Made by a program: the position numbers and the translations under genes. Source: JAZKBN01 sp040388605 (GTDB lineage: Bacteria; Bacteroidota; Bacteroidia; Cytophagales; Flexibacteraceae). From it: a DNA stretch of 64,000 nt. The stretch is from positions 1 to 64,000 of the forward strand of contig JAZKBN010000051.1 of the NCBI GenBank assembly GCA_040388605.1, in the 5' to 3' direction. The notes beneath the pieces are model-generated. The model saw only the letters and a list, made by a program, of their open reading frames with translations, was not told the origin of the DNA and did not search any database. This document shows, in pieces, positions 53,232 through 62,957 of this stretch (the first letter of the stretch is position 1; the number at the start of each line of letters is the position of its first letter).

Positions 53232-55190
53232 TTATTGTTTAATGAGGCGGCGGGTAAAAGTACCGTCGGGCGTGCTGACAGAGTAGGTGTAATAACCGGC
53301 AGGAAGGGCGGTAATATCTACAGGAATGTTATTCTTGCCTGAAGGTTTTACACCAAGGTTGCGGGTAAATACGGCCTGGCCAACGCTGTTGTGCAGTACC
53401 AATGTTACTTCGCCGTCGCGGCTGCTGAAGTAAGGTATGGTTGTGGTAGCTACAGCAGGGTTAGGGTAGTTCTGGTCAACCTGCGTGTTTTTGGCAATTA
53501 CAGGTTTGTTGCCTTGAATAATAACGGTGTCGGGTGCAACCAGTACAAGTCCGGCAGCGAAGTCAACAGAGTCGCGGTTACGGTGCGAGCCCCAAACGCC
53601 ACCGGTTACTTCGTAAGTACGGCGGCTGTGCGGCAGCACATTGTCTGACAGATAGGCGTTGTATGCAAGCTGGGTTTGAATAGGAGAAGCGCCAAGACCT
53701 ATGTAAACACCACCTGAAGTAATGGTATAGTTAGAGTCAAGCGGCACCCTGTGCTTAACAAGGAAGAAAGCTCCCGCAGGACCAATGGTATCTACAACAA
53801 ACTGGTCGCCTGCGGTAAGATCCCATTGCTTAACAAGGGTAGCAGGGCCGGGAATGGCGCCGCCTTTGTAAAGAGCCGGGCGAAGCGTTTGAACCGAGTC
53901 AAAATTTGTAGGGTCAGATGGCCATGCTGCGTAGAATTCAAGCTCTTTTACTTTTGCAGGGTAGAAAGGGGGTTCAATGTACAAACCTACCGGGCCAAGG
54001 AACAGATCCCATGTTGTCATATCTGCAGATGCATAGTTACATACAATTTCCTGCTGCGCGCTGTCGACCACAACCATTCTTTCTGTTACCACGTTATTCG
54101 AGGCAGAAGCATCGCTGCCGGTTGTGCTGGTAACTTTAAGAGAGTAAAGGCCGGTAGCGGAAGCCAGGCTTTGCAGGTCAACGTTGTCGAAAACAACAAG
54201 GCTGTCCTGGTTACGGCGTAAAGTCGGGTGAACCGAAGATGTATCGGCAGCGAGGTATTTTGTACCTGCGGCGCCAAGCGGAATAGTTGCTCCGGTTTCG
54301 TCTTTAAGGGCCAGAATAATTGTTACGCGGCTGTTAATATTCACAGTGCCGGTATTGCTTACCATGGTTTTAACAGGCAGCGGAAGGTCTTTCCATTTGA
54401 AGAAACCGCCGTTGTCGGTATTCATCATCCATGAAGTGGCAACGTCTTTTACAAAGTACGCTGAGTTTACAATTGGTTTGAAGACAACGGCAGAGTTGTT
54501 TGCGGGCAATACCCTGCTTGTTGCGCTTGGCCTGCTGCCAACACCAATTTCGTTCAGAGATTCAATACCTGCCTGTATGGGCTGGGCATAACCTGAGTAG
54601 GTTGGGCCGTTCATATTTTGGTACTGGAAAGTAATGGTAGAGTCGGCGCCGTTAAGAATTATCTGGAAGGTATTTGAGCCGGAAATTTGATCTACACCTG
54701 AGTCGCGGTTCCAGAAGGGAACGCCCACATAGCTTACAATGAACTGCTGCCCCCTTGTTTCGTAATAAATGGTGGCGCCGGGTACAGGTAAGCCCGGGTT
54801 TGTAACAAAGGTAAGGTCAGAAAGCAGGGGAGCTATAAAATTGCTGTAGCCGTCGTTCTTTTTGGGTATGGCATTGAAGCCAACCTGACCGCTGGCAATG
54901 TTCACCTGCTGGTTGAACATAATGTAACCGTTAGAGCCAATATAACAGGTGCTGTAGTGGTTCCAGTAAAAGGGGAAGCTAAAGCCTATATCAGCGGCGC
55001 CGCTCAGGTTGTCGTCACCAAGGCCGTCTACGCGGGTACCTGTGGCTGAAATATCAACCCAGCTGTACTCGGCAGTATTCCAGCGATAACCATAGGCATC
55101 TGGCGTGCCCTGCGTGGTTTGCGCCTTTACTGCTCCTGTGAAAAGCAGGCTCAAAAGGAAAATGGTTGAAAAGAGTAGATTCTTTCTCAT
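53232..55190 (-). CDS. Secreted protein with T9SS type A sorting domain
   Basis: A 652-residue exported protein. The signal peptide is MRKNLLFSTIFLLSLLFTGAVKAQ. Residues about 30-235 resemble the nidogen/lectin-like module found in many bacterial surface proteins (ADIGFSFPFYWNHYSTCYIG, SNGYIMFNQQ, ISGSNTFQIILNGADSTITF, YQNMNGPTYSGYAQPIQAGI). The middle holds beta-sandwich-like segments (VSNTGTVNINSRVTIILALK, LYSLKVTSTTGSDASASNNV) as in CARDB-like domains. The end, DQNYPNPAVATTTIPYF...LPAGYYTYSVSTPDGTFTRRLIKQ, is a clear type A sorting domain. Single gene with its own terminator. Function unknown. Confidence 0.85.
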   Translation of the reverse strand: MRKNLLFSTIFLLSLLFTGAVKAQTTQGTPDAYGYRWNTAEYSWVDISATGTRVDGLGDDNLSGAADIGFSFPFYWNHYSTCYIGSNGYIMFNQQVNIASGQVGFNAIPKKNDGYSNFIAPLLSDLTFVTNPGLPVPGATIYYETRGQQFIVSYVGVPFWNRDSGVDQISGSNTFQIILNGADSTITFQYQNMNGPTYSGYAQPIQAGIESLNEIGVGSRPSATSRVLPANNSAVVFKPIVNSAYFVKDVATSWMMNTDNGGFFKWKDLPLPVKTMVSNTGTVNINSRVTIILALKDETGATIPLGAAGTKYLAADTSSVHPTLRRNQDSLVVFDNVDLQSLASATGLYSLKVTSTTGSDASASNNVVTERMVVVDSAQQEIVCNYASADMTTWDLFLGPVGLYIEPPFYPAKVKELEFYAAWPSDPTNFDSVQTLRPALYKGGAIPGPATLVKQWDLTAGDQFVVDTIGPAGAFFLVKHRVPLDSNYTITSGGVYIGLGASPIQTQLAYNAYLSDNVLPHSRRTYEVTGGVWGSHRNRDSVDFAAGLVLVAPDTVIIQGNKPVIAKNTQVDQNYPNPAVATTTIPYFSSRDGEVTLVLHNSVGQAVFTRNLGVKPSGKNNIPVDITALPAGYYTYSVSTPDGTFTRRLIKQ

Positions 55191-55582
55191 GCTTGAAATT
55201 AATTATTGTGTTAATATACCGAACCCGGACCGGATAAATTACCCAATCAAAGCACGAAAATGCAAATTATATTCCGGGTTTCAGTATTTGAGGTTATTTT
55301 TCGTGCTTTTTTAATGCAAAACACAGGCATTTTACAATTGGTCAGAGCCGCTTATCCTGAATCTTCCCTTACCCGGGCAGCAGCAATTACCGATTGTCAA
55401 TATTTTACGGAACTGAATTTTTTAAAGCTGAAACAGCGAAATAAAAGGCCAAAACAAATGGTTAGGGACCCGCAAAAAACAGGGACCACGCCTCTTAAAC
55501 GCTAATTTACCGCTAATTGTTGCCGGGTTTTTTATGCCCTGCAACATGTTGCCTTCAGCAAATTTTATGCCTTTATTAAAGC
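55191..55582. other. Intergenic region between two cargo genes
   Basis: No gene and no strong hairpin recognised. It presumably contains the promoter of the gene at 55190 and the 3' end of the M14 transcript. Confidence 0.4.
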
Positions 55583-58123
55583 CTATTCCGCCACAACAAG
55601 CTTGTTGAAACCTGTTGCACCGGCAATGCCGCTTATTTTACAAACATAAATACCCGGCTTCAGCATGCTTATATCGGTTTCTGCCTGTAAGGCCTTGCCC
55701 GAAGCTTTTAAGCCCGCCAGGTTTTGCTGCAATACCACGCGGCCCTGCATATCTGATATGCAAAGCGTTGCGGGGCTTTGGCCGGCCTGTGTGCTCGTTT
55801 TCCCTAACACGAGCGTAAGGCTTCCCTTTGCAGGATTTGGCCATAAATGCCAGTTGGTAACATTGCTTTGCAGCGGAAGGTTACCTACCGCAGGGGCAGC
55901 TATTTTGGTCAACAATATGTCGTCCGCATAGAAACCGTCTAAGGCAGTACCCTGGTCGCTCATAAGACCAAGTTTTATGTTAATTGGTTGCCCCACAAAT
56001 TGGTCAAGATTAATTTCTTCTCTTACCCAAGTTTTTTGAATACCGTCGTACCAGGGTTCAGAACGGTCCTGTACGCCTATTCCGGAGCCGGCATGTGTGT
56101 AGCGGCCGCAAACAGGCGTCCATGTAGCTCCGTCGTTGGTGCTTACTGAAAGGTGTACGCCGTCGTAAAGTTTTTCAAGCTGCCATTTTGCATTAAACTG
56201 TATGCTTGCATGGGCCGCATTTTCGAGGCTGAAATTAACTGCGCTGAAAACTTCGTTTACAGAATTGTCGTCGTAAGGCGCATAAGGCGAATCTGTAAGG
56301 CTGTAAGGGCCTGATATAAAGTCTTCATCGGTAAGCGACCAGGAGCCAAAATCCCAACCGGATATAGACTGGTTACAATTGCTGGCAAATACAGTGCTCA
56401 GCGTTCCGAAATACTTGGTAATGGTATCACGAACAACAAAAACGCCGTTGTCAACAGAAAGCTCAAACTTAACGGTTGCGCTGTCGCTGATACCGCTGAA
56501 GCTGAAAGCCATTGAATCGGTTTTTGACTGAAGCGGGTTTAGTGCATAAGTGCGCGTAAGGGCCGAAGCTGTTGAGCCGGGGTTGAGCACCCGCAGGCTA
56601 ACCGTAAAGTTGCCTGCCGCGCTGTCGCCGATGCTGCGTACTTCGTATTTTAAAAATCGCGATATGCGGGGTTGAAGGGTCGGGCTTATGTCGCGCACTA
56701 TGGCAAAGGGCAGCAGCAGGCGGGCCATTACCAGGTTTTGGTGCATGTTATCTACGCACAGCGGTAAAATGGATGACCGTGCGGGCCAGAAGCTTTCGCC
56801 AACTTCCGGGGTAAGGGCCAGTATTTTATTTTTCTCTGTCTGCTCGCCGTACATCCAGTCGTCGCTGTCGCCGTTGGTGGTATAAGCCAGGGTTTCAAAA
56901 GTGAGGCCGAAGAAGTATTGGTTTTCCTCGGTCATGTACTCGCACATGGCGGTGTATGCGTTGGAATCAGGCGTTGCGCCCACCTGCAGGTGCCCCCATG
57001 GGTAAATTAAATCGTTACCGAAGGTATGGTAGTTGAGTGCCCTGCGGAAATGGTGGTTATCGCAGAGCCACCTTACCGCCTGTGTTTCAGGCTCGCTGAA
57101 AGCCGTGGTGCCGCGGTAAGTATCGTTGCCTTCATCAGGGGAAGAACCGCTGTCGTCAAGGCCCCAGAATGCGCCGTAATTCCTGTTCAAATCGGTTCCG
57201 AACCTGTTTGCGCTGCTGTTCCTGCGGCGGTTTTTGCGCCACATACCACCCCCGGCAGGATTAGTTGTTTGGTTGTGCTTATAACCGTCGGGGTTAACTA
57301 CGGGGATAAAATACTGCTCGGTGTTATTAACAATGGCCCTTATTTCAGGGTCGTTTTCGTAATTCTCAAGCAGGTACCACATGTAAAAAACCAGCTGCGA
57401 AACCGAACCCGGCTCACGGGCATGGTGCAGAGCTGTGTACAGGCCTTCGGGCTCATCTTCGTCAAGGGCAGGGTTATCTGAAATGCGCATGTAGAACATG
57501 GGCCTGCCTTCAATGCTGTTAATATCATTCAGGGGCAGGCGGGCGCTGATAATGTTGGGGTACTTAGCCGCCATACTGTCGAGATTGGCTAAAATTTCCT
57601 CGTAAGTAAGGTAGCCGCCCATAGAGCCAAGCCTGAAATTGGCCGGCACGGTGTGCACCGCATTGCTGGGGCAGGCAACTGATTGCGTGCTGAGTGTGCT
57701 GTTAATTTGCCTTACCTGCTCATCGAAATTATAGGTTTCGGCATCTTTGGCGTTCCGCTCCAGGAAATCTTTGCTGACATCTTTCACTAAAACCTCGTAA
57801 CGCAGGCCCGATGCTTTTATAAGCGCAACTTCACTTTCAGAAAACTCGCCGGTGAAGGAATAGCCTTTTTTACGCAGGCCGTGATCCATGGCCACACCGG
57901 CTTTAACAAGGCGCTTTATGCCCGCTTCGCCGGTATATATAACAATGCGTTGGTAAATTTCATCATTGAACTTTTCCTGCGTGGCAGCCGCTTTTACAGC
58001 TCCCCCGGTACGGTTTCCCTTAGAAGACCGGCTGTAAGAGGGGGTACTGATGCCGGCTAAAAGCACCGGTAAAAAGAAAAGAAGAATAAAGAGCGCGCTT
58101 TTATTTGTTCGCAGGTGGTTCAT
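55583..58123 (-). CDS. Secreted M14 zinc carboxypeptidase with T9SS type A domain
   Basis: An 846-residue exported metallopeptidase that would remove C-terminal residues from peptides outside the cell. The signal peptide begins MNHLRTNKSALFILLFF. The M14 domain (about residues 180-490) has the zinc ligands HHAREPGS (HxxE) and NYHTFGNDLIYPWG, the substrate-binding TDLNRNYGAFWG, and the catalytic glutamate in LTPEVGESFWP. The later part has a beta-sandwich with MAM/jelly-roll-like features (QFNAKWQLEKLYDGVHLSVS, KLGLMSDQGTALDGFYADDI), and the end, LWPNPAKGSLTLVL...LKPGIYVCKISG, is a type A sorting domain. All catalytic residues appear intact. The ATG at 58123 is preferred over one 75 bases upstream; a -7 box lies only 4 bases before it. 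Confidence 0.92.
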   Translation of the reverse strand: MNHLRTNKSALFILLFFLPVLLAGISTPSYSRSSKGNRTGGAVKAAATQEKFNDEIYQRIVIYTGEAGIKRLVKAGVAMDHGLRKKGYSFTGEFSESEVALIKASGLRYEVLVKDVSKDFLERNAKDAETYNFDEQVRQINSTLSTQSVACPSNAVHTVPANFRLGSMGGYLTYEEILANLDSMAAKYPNIISARLPLNDINSIEGRPMFYMRISDNPALDEDEPEGLYTALHHAREPGSVSQLVFYMWYLLENYENDPEIRAIVNNTEQYFIPVVNPDGYKHNQTTNPAGGGMWRKNRRRNSSANRFGTDLNRNYGAFWGLDDSGSSPDEGNDTYRGTTAFSEPETQAVRWLCDNHHFRRALNYHTFGNDLIYPWGHLQVGATPDSNAYTAMCEYMTEENQYFFGLTFETLAYTTNGDSDDWMYGEQTEKNKILALTPEVGESFWPARSSILPLCVDNMHQNLVMARLLLPFAIVRDISPTLQPRISRFLKYEVRSIGDSAAGNFTVSLRVLNPGSTASALTRTYALNPLQSKTDSMAFSFSGISDSATVKFELSVDNGVFVVRDTITKYFGTLSTVFASNCNQSISGWDFGSWSLTDEDFISGPYSLTDSPYAPYDDNSVNEVFSAVNFSLENAAHASIQFNAKWQLEKLYDGVHLSVSTNDGATWTPVCGRYTHAGSGIGVQDRSEPWYDGIQKTWVREEINLDQFVGQPINIKLGLMSDQGTALDGFYADDILLTKIAAPAVGNLPLQSNVTNWHLWPNPAKGSLTLVLGKTSTQAGQSPATLCISDMQGRVVLQQNLAGLKASGKALQAETDISMLKPGIYVCKISGIAGATGFNKLVVAE

Positions 58124-58127
58124 GTTG

Positions 58128-58135
58128 CAAAAATA
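58128..58135 (-). promoter_or_regulatory. -7 box directly before the M14 peptidase ATG (leaderless type)
   Basis: TATTTTTG on the minus strand ends 4 bases before the ATG at 58123. Transcription would start at or next to the A of the start codon. Confidence 0.45.
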
Positions 58136-58232
58136 AGTATTTCCGTTTTCCCGAAAAGCAAAATAATAGTTTGCCAACCTGTTAACAGGCAATATCATCT
58201 ATCTTTTAAAGAGGCATAAAGGATTGGCGGCA

Positions 58233-58264
58233 TTGGTATGGGCGGTTTATTTTCCCTAACTTTG
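58233..58264 (+). promoter_or_regulatory. pyrG promoter with both boxes
   Basis: TTG (58233-58235), 21 bases, TAACTTTG (58257-58264). It matches the Bacteroidota consensus and predicts a leader of about 18 bases before the ATG at 58287. Confidence 0.8.
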
Positions 58265-58286
58265 TTTCCCGTACAACAGCTTTTTC

Positions 58287-59927
58287 ATGCAGCCTACCAA
58301 GTATATTTTCGTTACGGGCGGAGTAACCTCTTCGTTAGGAAAAGGAATAATTTCAGCCAGCCTGGCCCGCCTGTTACAGGCAAGGGGTTTTTCAGTCACC
58401 ATTCAAAAGTTCGACCCATACCTGAATATTGACCCGGGTACCCTGAATCCTTATGAGCACGGCGAGTGCTACGTAACCGACGACGGCGCCGAGACAGATC
58501 TTGATTTGGGCCATTATGAACGCTTCCTCAACATACGTACCTCGCAGGATAATAACATTACCACGGGCCGTATTTACAACAACATTATTACCCGTGAACG
58601 CCGCGGCGAGTTCCTGGGCAAGACCGTACAGGTAGTACCCCATATTACCGACGAAATTAAGCGCAACTTCTACCTGCTGGGCCAAACCGGTACCTACGAT
58701 ATAGTAATTACCGAAATAGGCGGCTGCGTAGGCGACATTGAATCTTTGCCATTTATAGAAGCCGTTCGCCAGGCTAAATGGGACCTTGGGCCGGGTAACG
58801 CTATAGTTATTCACCTTACCCTGGTGCCTTACCTGAAATCGGCGGGGGAGCTTAAGACCAAGCCAACCCAGCACAGCGTAAAAACCTTGCTGGAAGCCGG
58901 CATTCAGCCTGATATACTGGTTTGCAGAACCGAGCACCCATTGCCGCATGAAATTCGCCGCAAGCTGGCCCTTTTCTGCAACGTGCACATAGATTCGGTA
59001 ATAGAAAGCATTGATGCCGAAACCATTTACGAGGTGCCCATGCTCATGATGGAAGAAGAGCTGGACCGTACCGTAATGAGCAAGTTCGGCCTCACAACCC
59101 GCCAAAAGCCCGATATGAGCCGCTGGCAGGATTTTCTTTTCAAGCTGAAAAACCCCGAGCGCACCGTAGAAATAGCCCTGGTTGGTAAATACGTTCAGCT
59201 GAAAGATGCTTACAAATCTATTAACGAGGCCTTTATACATGCCGGTGCGCATACGCTCACCAAGGTAAACCTCCGCTGGATTCCTGCTGAAGACTTTGCC
59301 GATGAAGCCAATATTGCCCCCGCCCTTGAAGGTATCGACGGTATTTTAGTAGCCCCCGGTTTCGGGGAGCGCGGCATTGAAGGCAAGATAAACGCTGTAA
59401 CATACGCCCGCGAAAACAGTATCCCGTTCTTCGGAATCTGTTTGGGCATGCAGTGCGCGGTGGTTGAATTTGCCCGTAACGTGCTCAACCTGCCCGATGC
59501 CGCCAGCACCGAAATGGACGCCGATACCCCTTTCCCGGTTATCAGCATGATGGAAGATCAAAAGAACCTGGTAAATATGGGCGGCACCATGCGTTTGGGC
59601 GCTTACCCCTGCTCATTGGTTCCGGGCTCATTGGCCAACAAGGTTTACAGCAGCACATCCATTACAGAAAGGCACAGGCATCGGTATGAGTTTAACAGCC
59701 AATACCGTGAGCAGTTCGAGAACGCAGGCATGGTAGCCGGCGGCACCAACCCCGATACCGGCCTGGTTGAAATTATAGAAATTCCAAGCCACCCGTATTT
59801 TATTGGTGTTCAGTATCACCCTGAGCTGAAAAGCACGGTGCTGAGCCCGCACCCCTTGTTTATAGGGTTTGTGAAGGCTGCCGCAATTTTTGCAGAAAAG
59901 AAGAAAAACGTGGAGCAGGAGGCTTAA
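58287..59927 (+). CDS. pyrG: CTP synthase (glutamine-hydrolysing)
   Basis: A 546-residue enzyme that aminates UTP to CTP using ATP and glutamine. The synthetase domain begins KYIFVTGGVTSSLGKGIISA (P-loop-like) and contains DPYLNIDPGTLNPYEHGECY, ITEIGGCVGDIESLPFIEA and HSVKTLLEAGIQPDILVCR. The C-terminal class I glutamine amidotransferase domain has the nucleophile cysteine in FFGICLGMQ and the His-Glu pair in FIGVQYHPELKS. The length is normal and all hallmark residues are present. It has its own promoter and terminator and appears monocistronic. Confidence 0.98.
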   Translation: MQPTKYIFVTGGVTSSLGKGIISASLARLLQARGFSVTIQKFDPYLNIDPGTLNPYEHGECYVTDDGAETDLDLGHYERFLNIRTSQDNNITTGRIYNNIITRERRGEFLGKTVQVVPHITDEIKRNFYLLGQTGTYDIVITEIGGCVGDIESLPFIEAVRQAKWDLGPGNAIVIHLTLVPYLKSAGELKTKPTQHSVKTLLEAGIQPDILVCRTEHPLPHEIRRKLALFCNVHIDSVIESIDAETIYEVPMLMMEEELDRTVMSKFGLTTRQKPDMSRWQDFLFKLKNPERTVEIALVGKYVQLKDAYKSINEAFIHAGAHTLTKVNLRWIPAEDFADEANIAPALEGIDGILVAPGFGERGIEGKINAVTYARENSIPFFGICLGMQCAVVEFARNVLNLPDAASTEMDADTPFPVISMMEDQKNLVNMGGTMRLGAYPCSLVPGSLANKVYSSTSITERHRHRYEFNSQYREQFENAGMVAGGTNPDTGLVEIIEIPSHPYFIGVQYHPELKSTVLSPHPLFIGFVKAAAIFAEKKKNVEQEA

Positions 59928-59950
59928 CAAACCCGTTTCATAAGTAAAAT

Positions 59951-59994
59951 CAAAAAACCGCGCTCGAAATAAAATTCGGTCGCGGTTTTTGTTT
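59951..59994 (+). terminator. Rho-independent terminator after pyrG
   Basis: CAAAAAACCGCG and CGCGGTTTTTG pair around an 18-base loop and are followed by TTTT. Confidence 0.85.
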
Positions 59995-60250
59995 TATGAA
60001 ATTCTGACTCAGGGTGCCGGCTCAGCAGCGTGTATATCAATAAACTGCAGGCGATTCAATGATTACCGGCTGATGTTACCCCAATCTTGTTTGCCAAATT
60101 TTCTTTTGGTAAGCCTTATGAGATTGCCCCGTGTTATTTTGTTGGCCCCGCCTAAATACGCGCCGAGACTTCCCTATCCCGAATTCAGGTTATAGTTAAG
60201 CCCCGGAAAGTTTGCAGCAGAGCGGCGCGCGCATGCCGGGCACAATAAAA

Positions 60251-60280
60251 ATCAAAAAAGGCCGGCTTTTCAGCCGACCT
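60251..60280 (-). terminator. Rho-independent terminator after the M61 peptidase gene
   Basis: Read leftward: AGGTCGGCT, 4-base loop, AGCCGGCCT (one G-U pair), then TTTTTTGATTTTT. Confidence 0.8.
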
Positions 60281-60308
60281 CTTCGAAAATTCATTTAAGC
60301 GCTAAAGC

Positions 60309-62168
60309 TTATTTACCCATCCAGGCTTTGCGCACATTTAATTGGGCGGCGTTTGCTTTAGGGTCTTCTTCAAGCACATAACGCTGCTTTACGCTTACAA
60401 GCGTTGCTTTGGCCTTCAGCTTCTTGGTTTTAATCTTTTTGCCTTTCAGGCGCTGAACAACAACCACCATTTTATCGCCTTCTTTGGCAGTCTGCTTCCA
60501 TTCTGCAATGCCGGCCGAGAACTTGGTCATGGGCAGGTCTATGCCGTTTATGCTCATAATTACGTCGCCTTCCTTATAGCCCAGCTTTTTACCCACATCG
60601 TTCATTTGCGATATGTCGGTTATCTTAATGTGGCCGGTTTCCTCATCGGGGCCTAAAGATATTTTACCGAGGGTGAAATCTTTGGCATCCTGCTCGTTAG
60701 CGAATTTAACGCCAATTAAGCCAAACACTTCCTCAAAAGGAAGGGGAGTGTTTCCGCTTACATAAGTACGCAGGAAATTGCCTATTTCAGGGTAAGAAAG
60801 CGCCTGTATGTCGTTAAACAGGTCTTCGTCGCGGAAACTGCGATCTTTGCCGTATTTTTTGCTCAGGCCGGTGATAACATCTTTCAGGCCTGTTTTGCCA
60901 TTGCTTAAAGAGCGCAGCTTAACATCGAGGCAGAGGCCTATGAGGGCACCTTTTTGATATACGTTGCCGTATTGCGGCTCATACTCCTTGGTAAGCACCA
61001 GCTTGCTCATTTTTGTAAAGGCAAGGGTATCGTTATAGCGGGTGCGCGATGTTTCAATCTTATCCTGCATTTCGTGCAGGAACTCTTTTAAATCGGTAAG
61101 CCCTTCGCGCAGCTGCACATAGTGCGATGTGTATTCAGTAACGCCTTCATAGAGCCACAGGTGCTCGCTCATTTCTGGGTTAATGTAATTGAAATCGCCT
61201 ATTTCGGTAGCATGTATGCTTAAGGGGGTTACAATATGGAAGAACTCGTGGGCTGCAATCTGGCGCACCATGGGTCCCATCTCTTCACCCGAAGCATCGG
61301 GCAGGCTGTAGAAGCTGCTGTAGCTGTGCTCAAGCGCACCATAAGAATGCGAAATAGGGTTCTTATTCAGGGTATAAATAATGAAGGCGTATTTTTTAAC
61401 GGGCAAATCGCCGCCGAGGTAATTTTTGGCAGCTATCATTACATCGTTCACCTTTTGGGCAATGGCTTTGGCTGCCTTTTTCTCGCCGTGGCTGTAAACC
61501 GATACCAGTACTTTGGCGCTGCCTACCTGTACCCATGCGGTATCAGGGCGGGCATACATAATGGGGCTGTCGGTGAGCTCCATATAGCTGGACACGTTGA
61601 ATTTATCCTGGTCGTTGGCAGGATTCTGGTCTTCAAGGGCAGTGCTGCCGTACAGGAACTGCGGCTTACGGATATTAATTTCGTAAGGCTGCGCCTTGTG
61701 GCCATCGAAATAGCCGAAGAAGCAATGGGTGTTTAATACAAAATCGCTGTCCACATCGAAGTTGGAGCCGGCAGGTTCAAAAATAGCATTATCGAGCTCG
61801 GTATCGAAGGTGTCTTCCACGCGGTAAGTAATGCGTGCAAGTTTTGCGGCGGGCTCTATGCGCCAGGTATTTTGGTCGGGGTGGGTAACGGGTATTTCGG
61901 TACCTGCGGCATCAAAAGCTTTAAATTCGCTCAGGAAACGGCCGAAATCGTATATCTTGTAGGTGCCCGGTACCATTTTAGGCATGTGGAACACGGCAGC
62001 CGATTCGCTCATTTTAGGCACGGCAAGCTCCACTGTCAGCTTATCGTCTTTAAGCGATGCCAGGTTAATGGTGTATTGGTAAGTATCAGGGCCGGCCGCA
62101 ACAGCAGCAGGGCTTGCCCATGCAAGGGCAATGAGTGAAAGCGACAACAGCCGCAGCGATTTTAGCAT
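60309..62168 (-). CDS. Exported M61 family metallopeptidase with PDZ domain
   Basis: A 619-residue protein of the glycyl-aminopeptidase-like M61 family. The signal peptide is MLKSLRLLSLSLIALAWASP...VAA. The N-terminal beta-rich domain (residues about 28-220) precedes the gluzincin domain, with the zinc motif HEFFH at 307-311 and the downstream glutamate in LWLYEGVTEYTSHY. The C-terminal PDZ domain covers about 490-590 (DVGKKLGYKEGDVIMSINGI). M61 enzymes release N-terminal Gly or Ala or act as broader peptidases; the substrate here is unknown. No T9SS sorting domain is present, so it is probably periplasmic or outer-membrane-associated. Own promoter and terminator. Confidence 0.92.
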   Translation of the reverse strand: MLKSLRLLSLSLIALAWASPAAVAAGPDTYQYTINLASLKDDKLTVELAVPKMSESAAVFHMPKMVPGTYKIYDFGRFLSEFKAFDAAGTEIPVTHPDQNTWRIEPAAKLARITYRVEDTFDTELDNAIFEPAGSNFDVDSDFVLNTHCFFGYFDGHKAQPYEINIRKPQFLYGSTALEDQNPANDQDKFNVSSYMELTDSPIMYARPDTAWVQVGSAKVLVSVYSHGEKKAAKAIAQKVNDVMIAAKNYLGGDLPVKKYAFIIYTLNKNPISHSYGALEHSYSSFYSLPDASGEEMGPMVRQIAAHEFFHIVTPLSIHATEIGDFNYINPEMSEHLWLYEGVTEYTSHYVQLREGLTDLKEFLHEMQDKIETSRTRYNDTLAFTKMSKLVLTKEYEPQYGNVYQKGALIGLCLDVKLRSLSNGKTGLKDVITGLSKKYGKDRSFRDEDLFNDIQALSYPEIGNFLRTYVSGNTPLPFEEVFGLIGVKFANEQDAKDFTLGKISLGPDEETGHIKITDISQMNDVGKKLGYKEGDVIMSINGIDLPMTKFSAGIAEWKQTAKEGDKMVVVVQRLKGKKIKTKKLKAKATLVSVKQRYVLEEDPKANAAQLNVRKAWMGK

Positions 62169-62196
62169 CTCGGTATATATTCTGAATAATCAGGGG

Positions 62197-62204
62197 CAAA
62201 GGTA
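62197..62204 (-). promoter_or_regulatory. -7 box of the M61 peptidase promoter
   Basis: TACCTTTG on the minus strand, about 28 bases before the ATG at 62168. Confidence 0.6.
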
Positions 62205-62420
62205 ATAATTCATAACCGAACCGCCCTTGCCTGCCTTCTGAAACAAAAGACACCGGGAAAACTGTGCCGCCTCATGTAATGATTTACAATACAGCACTTT
62301 AACCAAATAAAATATTTACCGGGTGTTCGTATGCGGACAATAAATTGTTTAAAATCGGACGAAAGGGATCCGGTAAGACCCTGCCGGGAAGGCTGGTGCA
62401 GAAAAAACGAAGCAATAAAA

Positions 62421-62945
62421 TCAGGGTCGGCCGGGCAATTGCAGGTATTCGCCGCAGTTTTTGCAGGTACGCAGCTCTTTACTTTCCGCAAATCGGTTCA
62501 TGATGGGCGGCAGCTGGTTAACAATATCTGTCACAAGCTGAAACTCTTCGTGCAGCAGGTTTCCGCAGTTATCGCAGTACCAGCTGAAGCCGTCGGGCTC
62601 GTCATCATGCCTGTAGCGCTCAATCACCAGGCCTACGGTTCCTTCCGGGCGAACGGGGCTGTGGGCCATGCGGCCGGTTACCAGCATCATGTCGCCGGGA
62701 CCGAGTGTGTAATTTACCGGTTTGCCCTCTTCAATCAGGCGCAGGGTAATTTCACCTTCAATTTGGTAAAATATTTCTTCGCCGGCATTGCTGTGGTAAT
62801 CTCGGCGGGCATTTGGGCCGCCAACCACCATCACAATAAAATCTTTATTGTCTTTAAACACCTGCACATTGCCTACGGGAGGCTTCATCAGGTGACGGTG
62901 CTCATTTATCCAGGTATGCAGGTTGAAGGGTTTGTTGGGGCTCAT
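62421..62945 (-). CDS. nbaC: 3-Hydroxyanthranilate 3,4-dioxygenase
   Basis: A 174-residue cupin enzyme that opens the ring of 3-hydroxyanthranilate, a step of the kynurenine route from tryptophan to quinolinate and NAD. The iron ligands His51 (RRDYHSN), Glu57 (GEEIFYQ) and His95 (GRMAHSP) are in place. The C-terminal rubredoxin-like site has CDNCG (Cys124, 127) and CKNCGE (Cys161, 164), which marks the bacterial and fungal type. The length is normal. No other kynurenine gene is in the window. A -7 box lies 4 bases before the ATG, suggesting a leaderless mRNA. Confidence 0.95.
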   Translation of the reverse strand: MSPNKPFNLHTWINEHRHLMKPPVGNVQVFKDNKDFIVMVVGGPNARRDYHSNAGEEIFYQIEGEITLRLIEEGKPVNYTLGPGDMMLVTGRMAHSPVRPEGTVGLVIERYRHDDEPDGFSWYCDNCGNLLHEEFQLVTDIVNQLPPIMNRFAESKELRTCKNCGEYLQLPGRP

Positions 62946-62949
62946 GAAG

Positions 62950-62957
62950 CAAAAGTA
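62950..62957 (-). promoter_or_regulatory. -7 box directly before the dioxygenase ATG (leaderless type)
   Basis: TACTTTTG on the minus strand ends 4 bases before the ATG at 62945, the same spacing as at the M14 gene. Confidence 0.45.

Noticed and set aside
58392..59252. 286-codon open frame antisense to pyrG
   Set aside because: Shadow of a highly conserved gene.
59989..60195. Small open frame after pyrG
   Set aside because: Begins within the pyrG terminator and lacks coding character.
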